A stretch of 10,554 nucleotides of DNA, from contig FLMG01003210.1 in assembly GCA_900088475.1 (NCBI GenBank), positions 1-10,554 of the forward strand, given 5' to 3'. A model generated the notes under the pieces. That model worked only from the letters and a program-made list of their open reading frames with translations, searched no databases and had not been told where the DNA came from. This DNA comes from Hyphochytrium catenoides (lineage: Eukaryota > Sar > Hyphochytriomycetes > Hyphochytriales > Hyphochytriaceae). The position numbers were made by a program, and so were the translations under genes. Positions 1 to 10,554 of the stretch are shown piece by piece; position 1 is the first letter of the stretch, and every line of letters begins with the position of its first letter.

Positions 1-2840
<2,840 letters not shown>

Positions 2841-3189
2841 AGTTAGTCTAGTGGCCCCTATAAGGCTTCATATGTCGGCCTTTGCCTTAACACCTTCGTG
2901 AATCCAGCGATTTGATCGGGGTGTCCTCATCAGAAGCCAGCTCCAATACCAGGTAAGCAGACCCAGAACCAATCACATCTGCCTAATCCCCTTCTACCTG
3001 AGCTTGGTGCACCTGGTCTTGAGGAGGTTCTTGCAGAATCCACCAGCTCCACGGCAGGAGACACTCAAGATAGTCTGGGGAGAGAAATATCCTTCCTTCT
3101 CTAATCAAAGAGCAGAGCCTCCAGGCCTTTCCGCCGATGAAGCTTCATCAGCAGCTCGCCTTTGACCTTTTGTCATGATGGAGATTTTA

Positions 3190-3230
3190 CCAATCTTCGC
3201 GCCAACTACTGTAGGACGAGTATAAATTAT
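3190..3230. promoter_or_regulatory. Candidate promoter cluster: CCAAT, E2F-like and TATA-like motifs
   Basis: CCAAT lies at 3190-3194. TTCGCGCCAA at 3196-3205, read on the minus strand as TTGGCGCGAA, is close to the E2F consensus core. TATAAATTAT is at 3221-3230. They sit within 41 bp of each other, in a region that must drive the leftward helicase and perhaps the rightward topoisomerase. Single short motifs occur by chance, so this is a weak call resting on clustering and position. Confidence 0.25.
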
Positions 3231-3484
3231 ACTGAATAGCACGCTCTTAGTTCCAAATACTAGGATCCTGTTACAAATTATATAGAATACCTTGGCTCCG
3301 TGCTCACCCTAACAAACTGTGAATTGAAAGGTTTCATCGTCTGGTGATGAGCCCCCTACAGGTAGGTGCAACGACACCGCCCCCCACAGCAAGACATGGT
3401 TCTAAGACAATATAACAAAATGTTGGAAGCCTTGTTGACTCTAAGAGAGTGAGGCGCTTCACCATCATGATCGGTGGGGATCTT

Positions 3485-3546
3485 GTGTGTGTGTTTGTTG
3501 GTGTTGTGCTCTTTGGGTCTTTGGGGCTGGCGGCGGCGGCGGCGGC
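3485..3546. repeat. Simple-sequence tract: GT-rich run and (GGC)6
   Basis: A short GT run begins at 3485 and continues as T/G-rich sequence. Six perfect GGC units follow at 3529-3546. On the minus strand this is AC-rich DNA plus (GCC)6, so apparent open frames here read as poly-Ala or poly-Arg and Thr/Pro-rich peptides, which are composition effects. It probably lies in promoter or 5' UTR sequence. Confidence 0.85.
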
Positions 3547-3944
3547 AGGACATCGATCAGTTGATGTTGTCAGCACTCTGAAGCTGCTTGCAGGCGCTGG
3601 CTAAGCACGATCAAGAGGTAGAAGAAGAAGACAGATTGAGAAAGAGGCGATCAAGAAGAAGGCGCTTATAGCAAGAGAACCAGGATAGTTGGAGGAGAGC
3701 GAGAGAGTAGAGACCCTGAGGGGAATAGCGAGATTGATCGCGTTCCTATCCACCATTGAGAGTCTTCTAGCAGGGTAACGCTGTCTATTTATCTCTCTGG
3801 CGAGTAAGGTGGGCCTGCCATCAGCTTACCCCTTGTCTACGCTCTTGAGCCGCTGCGGACGACGACTATTTACTGAATCCGGAGGGCATATCTTGACTCT
3901 GACCCTGCCCTTGACGCTGCAATCCCTACTGCTGAAACGGCGAC

Positions 3945-3952
3945 ATGACAGA
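3945..3952 (+). other. Eight-nucleotide first coding exon of topoisomerase I (inferred)
   Basis: ATGACAGA is followed directly by GTGAGT, and the acceptor TATAG at 4034-4038 has a CTAAC branch-point-like motif at 4013-4017. Joining supplies the split GAC codon and leads into RHIDSDSDD. The genomic sequence is also open straight through the intron in the downstream frame, so translation from the ATG at 4031 remains an alternative that changes only the first residues. Confidence 0.65.
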
Positions 3953-6900
3953 GTGAGTAGAGATCGCCAGACAGTCCCAGCCTGCCATCAGTTTCTTGTT
4001 GATTTTCGCCTTCTAACATTTGTCTCCCTAATGTATAGCCGCCACATCGACTCCGATTCCGATGATGCTCCTCTGGCGTCTCTAGCGGATACCTCGGGTA
4101 GGAGTAAAAGGAAGGTCCCAGTGATTGACAGCGATGATGAACCTTTGGCAAAGAAGGCGAAGAAGTCCCCAAAGCCGCCGGCCAAGAAGACAGTGACGAA
4201 AAAGACAACTAGGGTCACAAAGACAAAGTCCAAGAAGGGCAAGACTACAAAGAGTAAGACAAAGACAACCAAGACCGTGTCAAAGAGATCTTCGTCAGGC
4301 AAAAAGAATGGCGCGGAGGAGAGAAAACTGAAGACGCTCAGTAAGATGGAGACATTAGAGATGGCCATCAAGGCTCGCCGATGGTGGAACGATGAGCCAT
4401 TGCCTGAAGGCTTGGCCTGGCGAAGCTTGGCACACAATGGAGTGCTCTTTCCGACGCCGTATAAGCCATTGCCCAAGCATGTGAAGCTATTATACGATGG
4501 AAAGCCAGTCGATCTTACCCCAGAACAGGAAGAAGTCGCTTACTTTTACGCAGCCATACCGTTGGATGGGCCACAGCTTGGAAATCCAAAGACAGCCGCG
4601 GTATGCTGTCTGGCCTTTGAAACGTCTTCTTGCAGGGTGCATAGAGTCTAAAACCATCTCTGTGCAGGTGTTTAACAAGAACTTCTTCAAGGATCTTAAG
4701 GCACTTCTTGGCAAGGGGCATGTGATCAAAGAATTTAGCAAATGTGACTTTACGGATATGAGAGCGTACCAGGTACGACGAGGGGCCCTCTTCTGAGAGG
4801 AAAGAACGCTTACGAGAAGCGGGGCAGCATACTTTAGGCGTTATTTCAAAGGAGTTTATCCTGGAGGAGCTGATGTCTTTTCGGCAGATTACCAAGTTGT
4901 TGGACAGATTAGCGCGCAATTACTGCCTAAGAGCTATCGTCGACGGACGCATACGGCTGCTAACAAATGGTCTTCTTCCTCACACCAGGAGGAGCAACGG
5001 GCTCTGAAAAAGGAAATGACCAAGGAAGAGAAGGAGCCAGAAAAGAAAAAGAAGGAGCAAGAACTATTTAAGCACGGCTACGCAATAGTTGACGGTAGTT
5101 TAGAGAAGGTCGGGAACTTCAGAATAGAACCTCCCGGGTTGTTTAGAGGACGAGGAGATCATCCAAAGACTGGGACCCTGAAGAAGAGAGTGATGCCAGA
5201 GGAGGTGACAATCAACATTGGCGCGGATGATATGGTCCCACCATGTCCCATTCCAGGACACAGCTGGAAAGAGATAATCCACAGGTAGGTGCTGCAGACA
5301 CGACGACTGTAAAGCTGATCGCACTCAAAAATCTCTTCTTTACCTTCCTTTATACCTGCCTTGGTATTGGCCGCTTTGAATGCTTACATGAGAAATGGTG
5401 CATAGTATCTCCTCCTCGACAGCCTCTTGATGTCGCTTTCCCTTACCTGCTGTTCTTCCCGCGGCAGAGATACTGTGACTTGGTTGGCCTACTGGAACGA
5501 AAACGTGATGGGTGGGACGAAATATGTTTGGTTGGCGGCTTCATCGTCATTCAAGGGCAAGAGCGATATGGAGAAGTATGAGAAGGCCCGCCTGCTAAAG
5601 AAGTATATAGATAAGATTCGGGCGGACTACGTCAAGGTGCGCCAAGATTTACTTCCAAAAGACAACTCTGTTCTTCCTAAGATGTTCTGCATTGGTATTA
5701 ATCCATGTCCTGACATCACGTAACCTGTTTGAGAGCTTGGGAATGTGGCTACTCTTGCTCTCCTATTCTGTCATCACCAGGGGGCAATCATGCTAACGAT
5801 CTACTCTTTGTCATTCTCTCTGTCGTCTTGACCTCGATTGATCAGGGCTTATCAGCTAAGGATAAACTTGTCAAGCAACGTTCGACGGCCATGTGGGTTA
5901 TTGACATATTGGCTCTTCGTGTGGGCAATGAGAAAGGAGAAGATGAAGCAGATACTGTGGGCTGCTGTTCTTTGCGCTGTGAGCATCTCCAGTTCAACGA
6001 TGACGCAAAGGAGCTGCGGCTCTCCTTTCTGGGTAAAGACTCTATGCCCTATGAGAACACTATCGACATGACACGCTATGGCGACGTCGGGTTAAGGGTA
6101 TATCAAAACCTTAGGTAAACAGCTCTAGATCGCAGGAACTGACCGCATCTATGGCAAGTGGCAGTCGTCTCACGCCAACTCCGGTTCGCTCTGCCTTACT
6201 CGCAGGAGCTTTGTCAAGGGAAAGAAAGCTGGAGAGGATGTATTTGACTTTTTATCGACCTCAGATCTTAACAAGCACCTTGGGTCGCTGATGCCAGGAC
6301 TGTCGGCTAAGGTTTGTCTCTCTTCTTGTCCTAGCTTGGGCTTGTCGAGTTCTTTCCTACCCTATGCTCTTGATGGCTTGCAATATTTCTGTTAGGTCAT
6401 TCTGGTCAGCGACTCCACGCTTCATACATAAATGCCTCTCCCAGGTGTTCCGTACCTTCAATGCGTCTATCACGCTTCAGAATGAGCTGCCCAAGAAGCT
6501 TGAATTCAACCTGCCGTTTGCTCCCAAAGTTGTTACCTACAACGATGCCAATAGAAAGGTTGCCATTCTCTGCAACCATCAGCGGACTGTGCCCAAGGGC
6601 TTTGAGGCACAAATGGGAAAGTTGGAAGAGAAATATGAACAGCTGAAGCAGCAGCTAAAGGAGTTACAAGATATGCTTAAGAAAGTGAAAGCGGGGAAGA
6701 AGGTCAAGACAAAGTCTGGGACGGAGGATCCCGAGAAAAAGAAGGCAGAAGCTCATCTTACCTCAAAGCAGCCAAGTGTTGAACAGCTTCAGAAGAGAGT
6801 AGCGAGCTGGTAAGTCAAGATGTCGGCGCCAGTGCTCAACAAGCTTATCAGCTTCTTGAAACTGGCGTCATTGTATCATTTGATTTTTGTCTAAGCTCGT

Positions 6901-7299
6901 AGTCTACGGCTTTCTCTCCGCATCAGACACATCTAACATCATACCATGCAGGAAGCAGAAGATCACGGCGACCGAGCTGCAGATCCGAAATAAGAACGAC
7001 AACAAGGAAGTGGCACTTGGCACCTCTAAGATCAATTACATGGACCCAAGAATCACTGTCGCTTGGTGCAAGCGAAATGAGGTTCCTATCGAAAAGTACG
7101 TCTGTCGTGCCTCATCTCCTTTCAGGCGTTTATCACCCTTCTAGAGATAGGCGTCTTCCTTGGTTCTGAGCACTCTCTCTTTTATATTTTCAGCATCAAC
7201 CTTCGCTAACCTTCATCGTCTATTTACAGGGTGTTTCCCAGAACTTTAAGAGAAAAGTTCGTCTGGGCTATGGAGGTAGACGCAAATTGGGAATTTTAG
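3945..7299 (+). CDS. TOP1: DNA topoisomerase I (type IB), complete
   Basis: Ten exons: 3945-3952, 4039-4600, 4668-4772, 4989-5284, 5468-5636, 5846-6114, 6206-6311, 6445-6809, 6952-7095 and 7230-7299, totalling 2094 nt (697 residues). Residues 1-115 are a charged Ser/Asp then Lys-rich nuclear tail. The core starts near [10 protein letters not shown] (118-127) and includes PPGLFRGRG, a DNA-clamp signature. The catalytic pentad by family alignment is Arg405 (LALRVGNEK), Lys444 (LGKDS), Arg508 (RTFNASITL), His550 (ILCNHQR) and nucleophile Tyr656 ([10 protein letters not shown]). A Lys/Glu-rich coiled-coil linker spans about 560-627. The enzyme nicks one strand through a 3'-phosphotyrosine bond to relax supercoils. 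The protein is shorter than the human enzyme (765 aa), mainly in the N-terminal tail. Start choice: ATGACAGA|GTGAGT spliced to 4039 gives [12 protein letters not shown], with purine at -3; the alternative ATG at 4031 lies inside this intron in poorer context. The pentad and C-terminus are certain; the first 8-nt coding exon is inferred. Confidence 0.95.
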
Positions 7300-7438
7300 G
7301 GTGATAGAAGGGAGCGCCAGAGGATGAGGAAGAGCAAGGGACGTTAACCCGATAGGAGTGTATAAGCTACGGTTCGGCGTTGAGAGGTGAAGAATGGACA
7401 ATCGACTGCTGCGAGGAGCACCCAAACTGTGGCGGAGT
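7300..7438. other. Gap between convergent topoisomerase and propeller genes
   Basis: Only 139 nt separate the two stop codons (TAG at 7297-7299 plus; TAG at 7441-7439 minus). It must hold both 3' UTRs and polyadenylation sites, which may overlap on opposite strands. No AATAAA signal is seen on either strand. Confidence 0.6.
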
Positions 7439-8866
7439 CTACATCGTGTTTATTAGACGGCGCCGTCTATCAAATAGGAATATCTGGTTATTCTCATAGC
7501 TTGTCACATATAATACACCATCGTTTGCAAAGCACACGCCTAGGTTGCAGCAAGAGACATGAAGGAAGTGTTATCAGTGCTTGGACAGGCTAAAGTTGCA
7601 CAGAGTCTTAGAACCTAAACCTGAAGGTCCTCGCAGACGCTTGCCACTGGCGAATAGGCCCATGAACTGACCGGTCATGCCATGGTAGCGCACAACACGG
7701 TTTTGCCGATAACTTGCTACGTATCTTCATGAGCAAGCCCAAATCCGAGGAGTAGTTTTCAGGGCTGTTAGCTAAGGTATAATAAGTGGTTAATGGGGCA
7801 GTACGTACATGTTATTATCCGGTCCAAGCGCGAGGCCAACTGGCCCATCGATTTCCTGCGCATGACCAATGACGGCTTGTACGCGCCCATCCTTTCCGAA
7901 TCGAACGATAGAGTTGTTATAATAACTAGTTACCAGCAGGTTGCCATACTGGTCAAAGATGAGGTCCTCTGGACCATTCAAAAAGTCTTTAGAGGGACAG
8001 ACAGAGATTAGTCGTCTTTGCGACCCGTGGGTTAAAGGGTCGTGGAACTGTCTGCACTCACCGGACTGAGCAAAAACTTTGTGCTTTCGTGTGGTCACAT
8101 TGAAGGACACGACCTAAGGGTGGTGGGCGCGTCAGGACATAGTACCTCTCACAGGCTGCAGCTACAGACTGACCTCGTTTCGGAGGTAGCTGACAACGTA
8201 CAAGAGTCCATCCGGTCCAAAGCGAATACCTTCAGGGCTATCGAGCGAGCTGGAGTCACCGAGGTAGCCCAAGTAGGTACCAGTGTCAAGGTCGAACTGT
8301 AAGATTTGGTCTGAACCAAAGCTTGCCACATAGAGAACTTCACTTTGTACAGCTAAACCCCAAGGGCCATCTGCCATGAGAAAGTCATTAGTGGCGCAGC
8401 CATTCAGGGTGAGAAGTACCTTTACTCACCCAAAATAGCACACTCAAAGTTGCCCAGGCAGTAGACTCCTGAAGCGAAGATCTCAGTCTTCTCTGTTAAC
8501 TTGTTCAGACGAAGTACCTGATTGTTCATGAAACTGGAGACGAAGATGCTCTGGGGAGGACAGAAGTTGTTCTCTTTATGTGAGCTAACGCTAGATAGAA
8601 GGACGAGGACCTTTCCTCACCTCCTTTACTGTCAAGACATTAGTGGGATGCTTGACTGATGTCACCTCAGCTACTAGTCTAGAGGGGAACTGTGATTGAA
8701 AGAGGTTGCTGATGAAGACCGTCTCTGGAAGAGGCTGGAAGAGGCAGTCCACATAGAGATTGTGACCAAGTATAGAACTTAGAAGCAAAAGAAGAGTCAC
8801 CCACGAGGTCGAGAGGTGCCTTCTGCCAATTTCGCAGCACCACAGAAGAAGCTGTTTCTGGGTCAT
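7439..8866 (-). CDS. Secreted or membrane-anchored six-bladed beta-propeller (NHL-like) protein, complete
   Basis: Seven exons on the minus strand: 8866-8621, 8550-8430, 8370-8174, 8113-8062, 7986-7809, 7724-7621 and 7539-7439, totalling 999 nt (332 residues), all in phase. Residues 22-34 (WVTLLLLLSSILG) form a hydrophobic core after a basic n-region, read as a signal peptide or anchor. From residue 83 a motif of the type LYVxSYxNNxVxRF recurs six times, starting near 83, 134, 178, 221, 264 and 308. Each is preceded by a GPxGLxFxxDG-type turn, as in NHL/SMP-30-like propellers. The period of 43-51 residues and count of six fit one closed propeller. No catalytic site is recognised; such folds bind proteins, glycans or small molecules, or act as lactonases or lyases. 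The protein ends in a basic RRRR stretch. The acceptor at 7725 (AAG) is the least certain junction. The ATG at 8866 is the only in-frame ATG ahead of the hydrophobic segment. Fold is confident, function unknown. Confidence 0.85.
7454..7469. repeat. 16-bp perfect palindrome at the propeller gene 3' end
   Basis: TAGACGGCGCCGTCTA is fully self-complementary. It lies 12 nt inside the end of the propeller coding sequence and encodes most of the DRRRRL stretch. Its position between two convergent genes would allow a hairpin or a palindromic protein-binding site, but it may simply follow from consecutive CGN arginine codons. Confidence 0.8.
8726..8745. repeat. 10-bp perfect tandem duplication in propeller exon 1
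   Basis: The decamer TGGAAGAGGC occurs twice in a row within the first coding exon, encoding part of CLFQPLPE after the hydrophobic segment. Ten is not a multiple of three, so the two copies are read in different frames while the exon stays open. Confidence 0.8.
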
Positions 8867-9580
8867 CTGCCTGCAGCTCTTAGAACCAGAACCCACTGGT
8901 CTTTGCTTTGTGAATGCCAGCTTCTCACTCTTTACTTGCGCTTCTGGCACCGCACAATGTAAAGTGTGCCTGAGGATCTCCACGTGCACCAGGACAGAGA
9001 AATAGAAGATCTGGGAGAATCTGCATCTCTTCAGTACCTCCCCAGGGCGCCAAGAACCAGACTTCAAGACTGCTCGATCATCTTCAAGTACATCACCAGG
9101 TGCAGTGCTCCCCCAGGATCAATGTACTCTGTCAAGAATAACTATTGGCTGAGTCCCTTCTTTGGCTAAACACTGAGCGCAACATCCTGAATAGAGCCAG
9201 TCAGCTATCAGCTATCTTTCGGACGGCAGAAAATGAGAACATGAGAACATCTAGAAACTCTCCTTACTTATTATTAGGAGGGCGACCAAGCCGCGGGCCT
9301 TCCCACCTTGTCCAAAGCCTGTGAGCGTGCCGCCGACTTCAGCATCTTGAGCCATGAACCTATGAAGGCACTCTAGCATGAAGTCCCTACCTTGCCTTCT
9401 CTTGAAAAACCTGTACCATACACCTTTGGCGCCTGCCAGAAGAGGGTACGGGACGTATCAATTGGCGTCACCAATAATGTCGGTGCCACTATCAATTCGA
9501 CAACGTTCCACTTACGATCACCACTACGAAGGCTTGCCGAGAAAGACCCAGATAATAGTCGCTTATTGTGTCACCGTAAA
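8867..9580. other. Divergent intergenic region between propeller and GST genes
   Basis: These 714 nt lie between two starts that point away from each other, so both promoters are expected here. The propeller frame stays open upstream of 8866 to about 9067 without another ATG, consistent with 5' UTR. The GST frame is likewise open from about 9392 to 9580 with no ATG, so it does not extend the protein. Two short perfect tandem repeats are present, of 7 bp at 9201-9214 and 8 bp at 9233-9248. No RNA gene or clear promoter motif was found. Confidence 0.6.
9201..9250. repeat. Two short tandem duplications, 7 bp and 8 bp
   Basis: TCAGCTA is repeated at 9201-9207 and 9208-9214. ATGAGAAC is repeated at 9233-9240 and 9241-9248. 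Both are perfect two-copy repeats in the intergenic region upstream of the GST gene; a regulatory role is not indicated. Confidence 0.75.
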
Positions 9581-10448
9581 ATGAGTCGGTCTCTTAAACT
9601 CTACTATTTCGACATCGGTGGCCGCGCGGAGGCAATTCGACTCTCCCTGGCGTGCGCAGGCTTGCCTTTTGAAGATATACGTTTGACCGGGGAGCAGTTC
9701 GGCGCTCTCAAATTGTGTAAGTTACCTAGAATGAGCAGGACCTCTAATCGCTTCTAGGGACTAAAGCGAACTCCCCAGCCGGAAAACTGCCATTTGGGCA
9801 AGTGCCCTTTGCTGAGATTGATTGCAAGCCACTTGCGCAGACGAACGCAATCCTACGGTATGTTGGCAACCTTGGTAATCTTTACCCCCAGGATCCCTGG
9901 GAAGCGGCAAAGGTTGATGAGGCACTCTACTGGTGCGATGATGTGGGCCAGGCCATTGATCCTTCCCTTCGTATAAGCGACCCCGAAAAGAAGGTGCAGG
10001 AATGGGGCCATTACCGGGAATCTAGTCCTAGAAGGCTAAAAGCTTGATCTGTGCTACTACTCCTCCAGATAGCCATGCGGAAGGCTCTCGCAGAAGAAAC
10101 TCTCCCTCTTTGGTTGGGCTACTTCGCCAAGGGCCTTGCAAGCAATGGAAGCAGCTTTGCAGCTGGGAATAATGTAAGGATGACCCTCCTCCTTTGCACT
10201 CCTTCAGTCCTATTTGGGCTTTCCTCTTGGTGTTAGCGGTATTAGGAAGAGTTAACTGTCACCTCGCTCAGTTGACAATAGCAGACTGTGAGGCTTTTCA
10301 GATGCTGAAATGGATTAGCTCGGGCATCCTTGACGGGATTCCTACCACAATTCTTGACGAGTTTCCACTTATCATCAAGTATCTGGAGAGGGTAAAGAAC
10401 CATCCTGAAGTGAAGAAGTACTATGACTCCAAGCTCAAGAAGCAGTAG
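9581..10448 (+). CDS. Glutathione S-transferase (cytosolic, sigma/alpha-mu-like), complete
   Basis: Four exons: 9581-9716, 9758-9993, 10069-10173 and 10272-10448, totalling 654 nt (217 residues), normal for a soluble GST. The N-terminal thioredoxin-like domain has LYYFDIGGRAEAIR with Tyr9 as the likely glutathione-activating tyrosine (Tyr8 is adjacent), GQVP with the conserved cis-Pro62, and the glutathione-binding AQTNAILRY, where Thr74 takes the place of the usual Ser. The helical C-terminal domain has the N-capping box T-I-A-D (161-164) and ends LKKQ; no targeting signal is seen, so it is probably cytosolic. Expected reaction: conjugation of glutathione to electrophiles, or an isomerase or peroxidase activity. 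The start ATG has an AAA context, and no in-frame ATG lies upstream. Exon 1 ends T|GTAAGT and exon 2 begins GG, making Trp46. The class is tentative because sigma-like features are shared by many protist GSTs. Confidence 0.93.
9717..9757 (+). other. Very short (41-nt) intron in the GST gene
   Basis: The intron runs from GTAAGT to CTTCTAG and is the shortest in the window. Removing it joins GALKL to W-TKANSPAGKLPFGQ in phase, giving continuous GST domain sequence. Read through, the frame meets a stop within the intron at 9755-9757. Confidence 0.85.
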
Positions 10449-10554
10449 TTGTGCCAGAACAGTAAGAGACGACACCTAAACGCTTTCTAAAATGTGGTTT
10501 TATGGTTGTATTGTTCCTTCCTCAGTATGGCAACAGTGCAGTAGGGCTCGGCTC
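10449..10554 (+). other. GST 3' flank
   Basis: These 106 nt follow the GST stop codon and presumably include the 3' UTR. The sequence turns T-rich (GTGGTTTTATGGTTGTATTG) about 45 nt after the stop. There is no canonical AATAAA. No further gene is seen before the right edge. Confidence 0.4.

Larger units (their letters stand above)
2841..3944. other. Divergent intergenic region between helicase and topoisomerase I
   Basis: About 1.1 kb separates the two starts, which point away from each other, so it should hold both promoters and 5' UTRs. Visible contents: simple repeats at 3485-3546, a GA-rich stretch from about 3613 to 3740 on the plus strand, a TATA-like run at 3221-3230, and CCAAT and E2F-like motifs near 3190-3205. 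On the minus strand an ATG at 3176 opens 23 codons (beginning MTKGQRRAADEASS) before a stop; it could be a short upstream exon of the helicase, but I could not join it in phase to the exon at 2840. No other convincing gene is seen. Confidence 0.6.

Noticed and set aside
3334-3576. Minus-strand open frame with poly-Ala and Thr/Pro-rich sequence near the GGC repeat
   Set aside because: The composition comes from (GCC)6 and AC-rich simple sequence. No domain is seen, and it could not be joined to the helicase.
3809-4038. Topoisomerase N-terminal extension read straight from the upstream open frame
   Set aside because: The frame begins at a GTG, not an ATG, and runs through an intron with good GTGAGT and TATAG borders; the extension has no resemblance to topoisomerase tails.
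3988-4476. 162-codon minus-strand open frame opposite topoisomerase exon 2, rich in Phe, Val and Leu
   Set aside because: It is the antisense of the Lys-rich topoisomerase N-terminus, which reads as hydrophobic residues on the other strand. It has no family resemblance, and the plus strand is a certain gene.
4773-4988. Possible nested gene or small RNA in the 216-nt topoisomerase intron
   Set aside because: No box C/D or H/ACA motifs and no meaningful open frame were recognised.
8867-9067. N-terminal extension of the propeller protein
   Set aside because: The open frame starts at a TTG and has no ATG before 8866. The start at 8866 leaves a sensible hydrophobic leader.
9392-9580. 63-codon in-frame N-terminal extension of the GST, possibly a targeting peptide
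   Set aside because: The frame contains no ATG before 9581 (its first codon is TTG), so it is most likely 5' UTR unless an upstream exon supplies a start.

Overview
The window is nuclear DNA from an intron-rich eukaryote, probably a unicellular protist or alga. It carries four protein-coding genes split by 31 short spliceosomal introns (41-267 nt). Thirty can be placed as GT-AG and one as GC-AG. Every splice junction below was chosen so that phase and conserved family sequence continue across it. Base composition is close to even, with no bacterial operon features, mobile element, rRNA or CRISPR. I cannot fix the lineage from sequence alone.

Layout, left to right: (1) 1-2840, minus strand, a RecQ-family DNA helicase most like RECQ5; 14 exons are visible and the gene runs off the left edge in the zinc-binding region. 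(2) 2841-3944, a divergent intergenic region of about 1.1 kb with simple repeats, a GA-rich tract and weak promoter-like motifs. (3) 3945-7299, plus strand, a complete 10-exon DNA topoisomerase I (type IB) of 697 residues with the full catalytic pentad. (4) 7300-7438, a 139-nt gap between convergent genes. (5) 8866-7439, minus strand, a 7-exon gene for a 332-residue protein with a probable signal peptide or anchor and six propeller-blade repeats. (6) 8867-9580, a second divergent intergenic region. (7) 9581-10448, plus strand, a complete 4-exon glutathione S-transferase of 217 residues.

The most suggestive arrangement is the head-to-head RecQ5-like helicase and topoisomerase I pair. Both act on DNA topology and R-loop or replication stress, and human RECQ5 is known to interact functionally with TOP1. 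The propeller and GST genes have no evident link to that pair. No undescribed multi-gene system is visible; the points of interest are gene arrangement, intron structure and short duplications.
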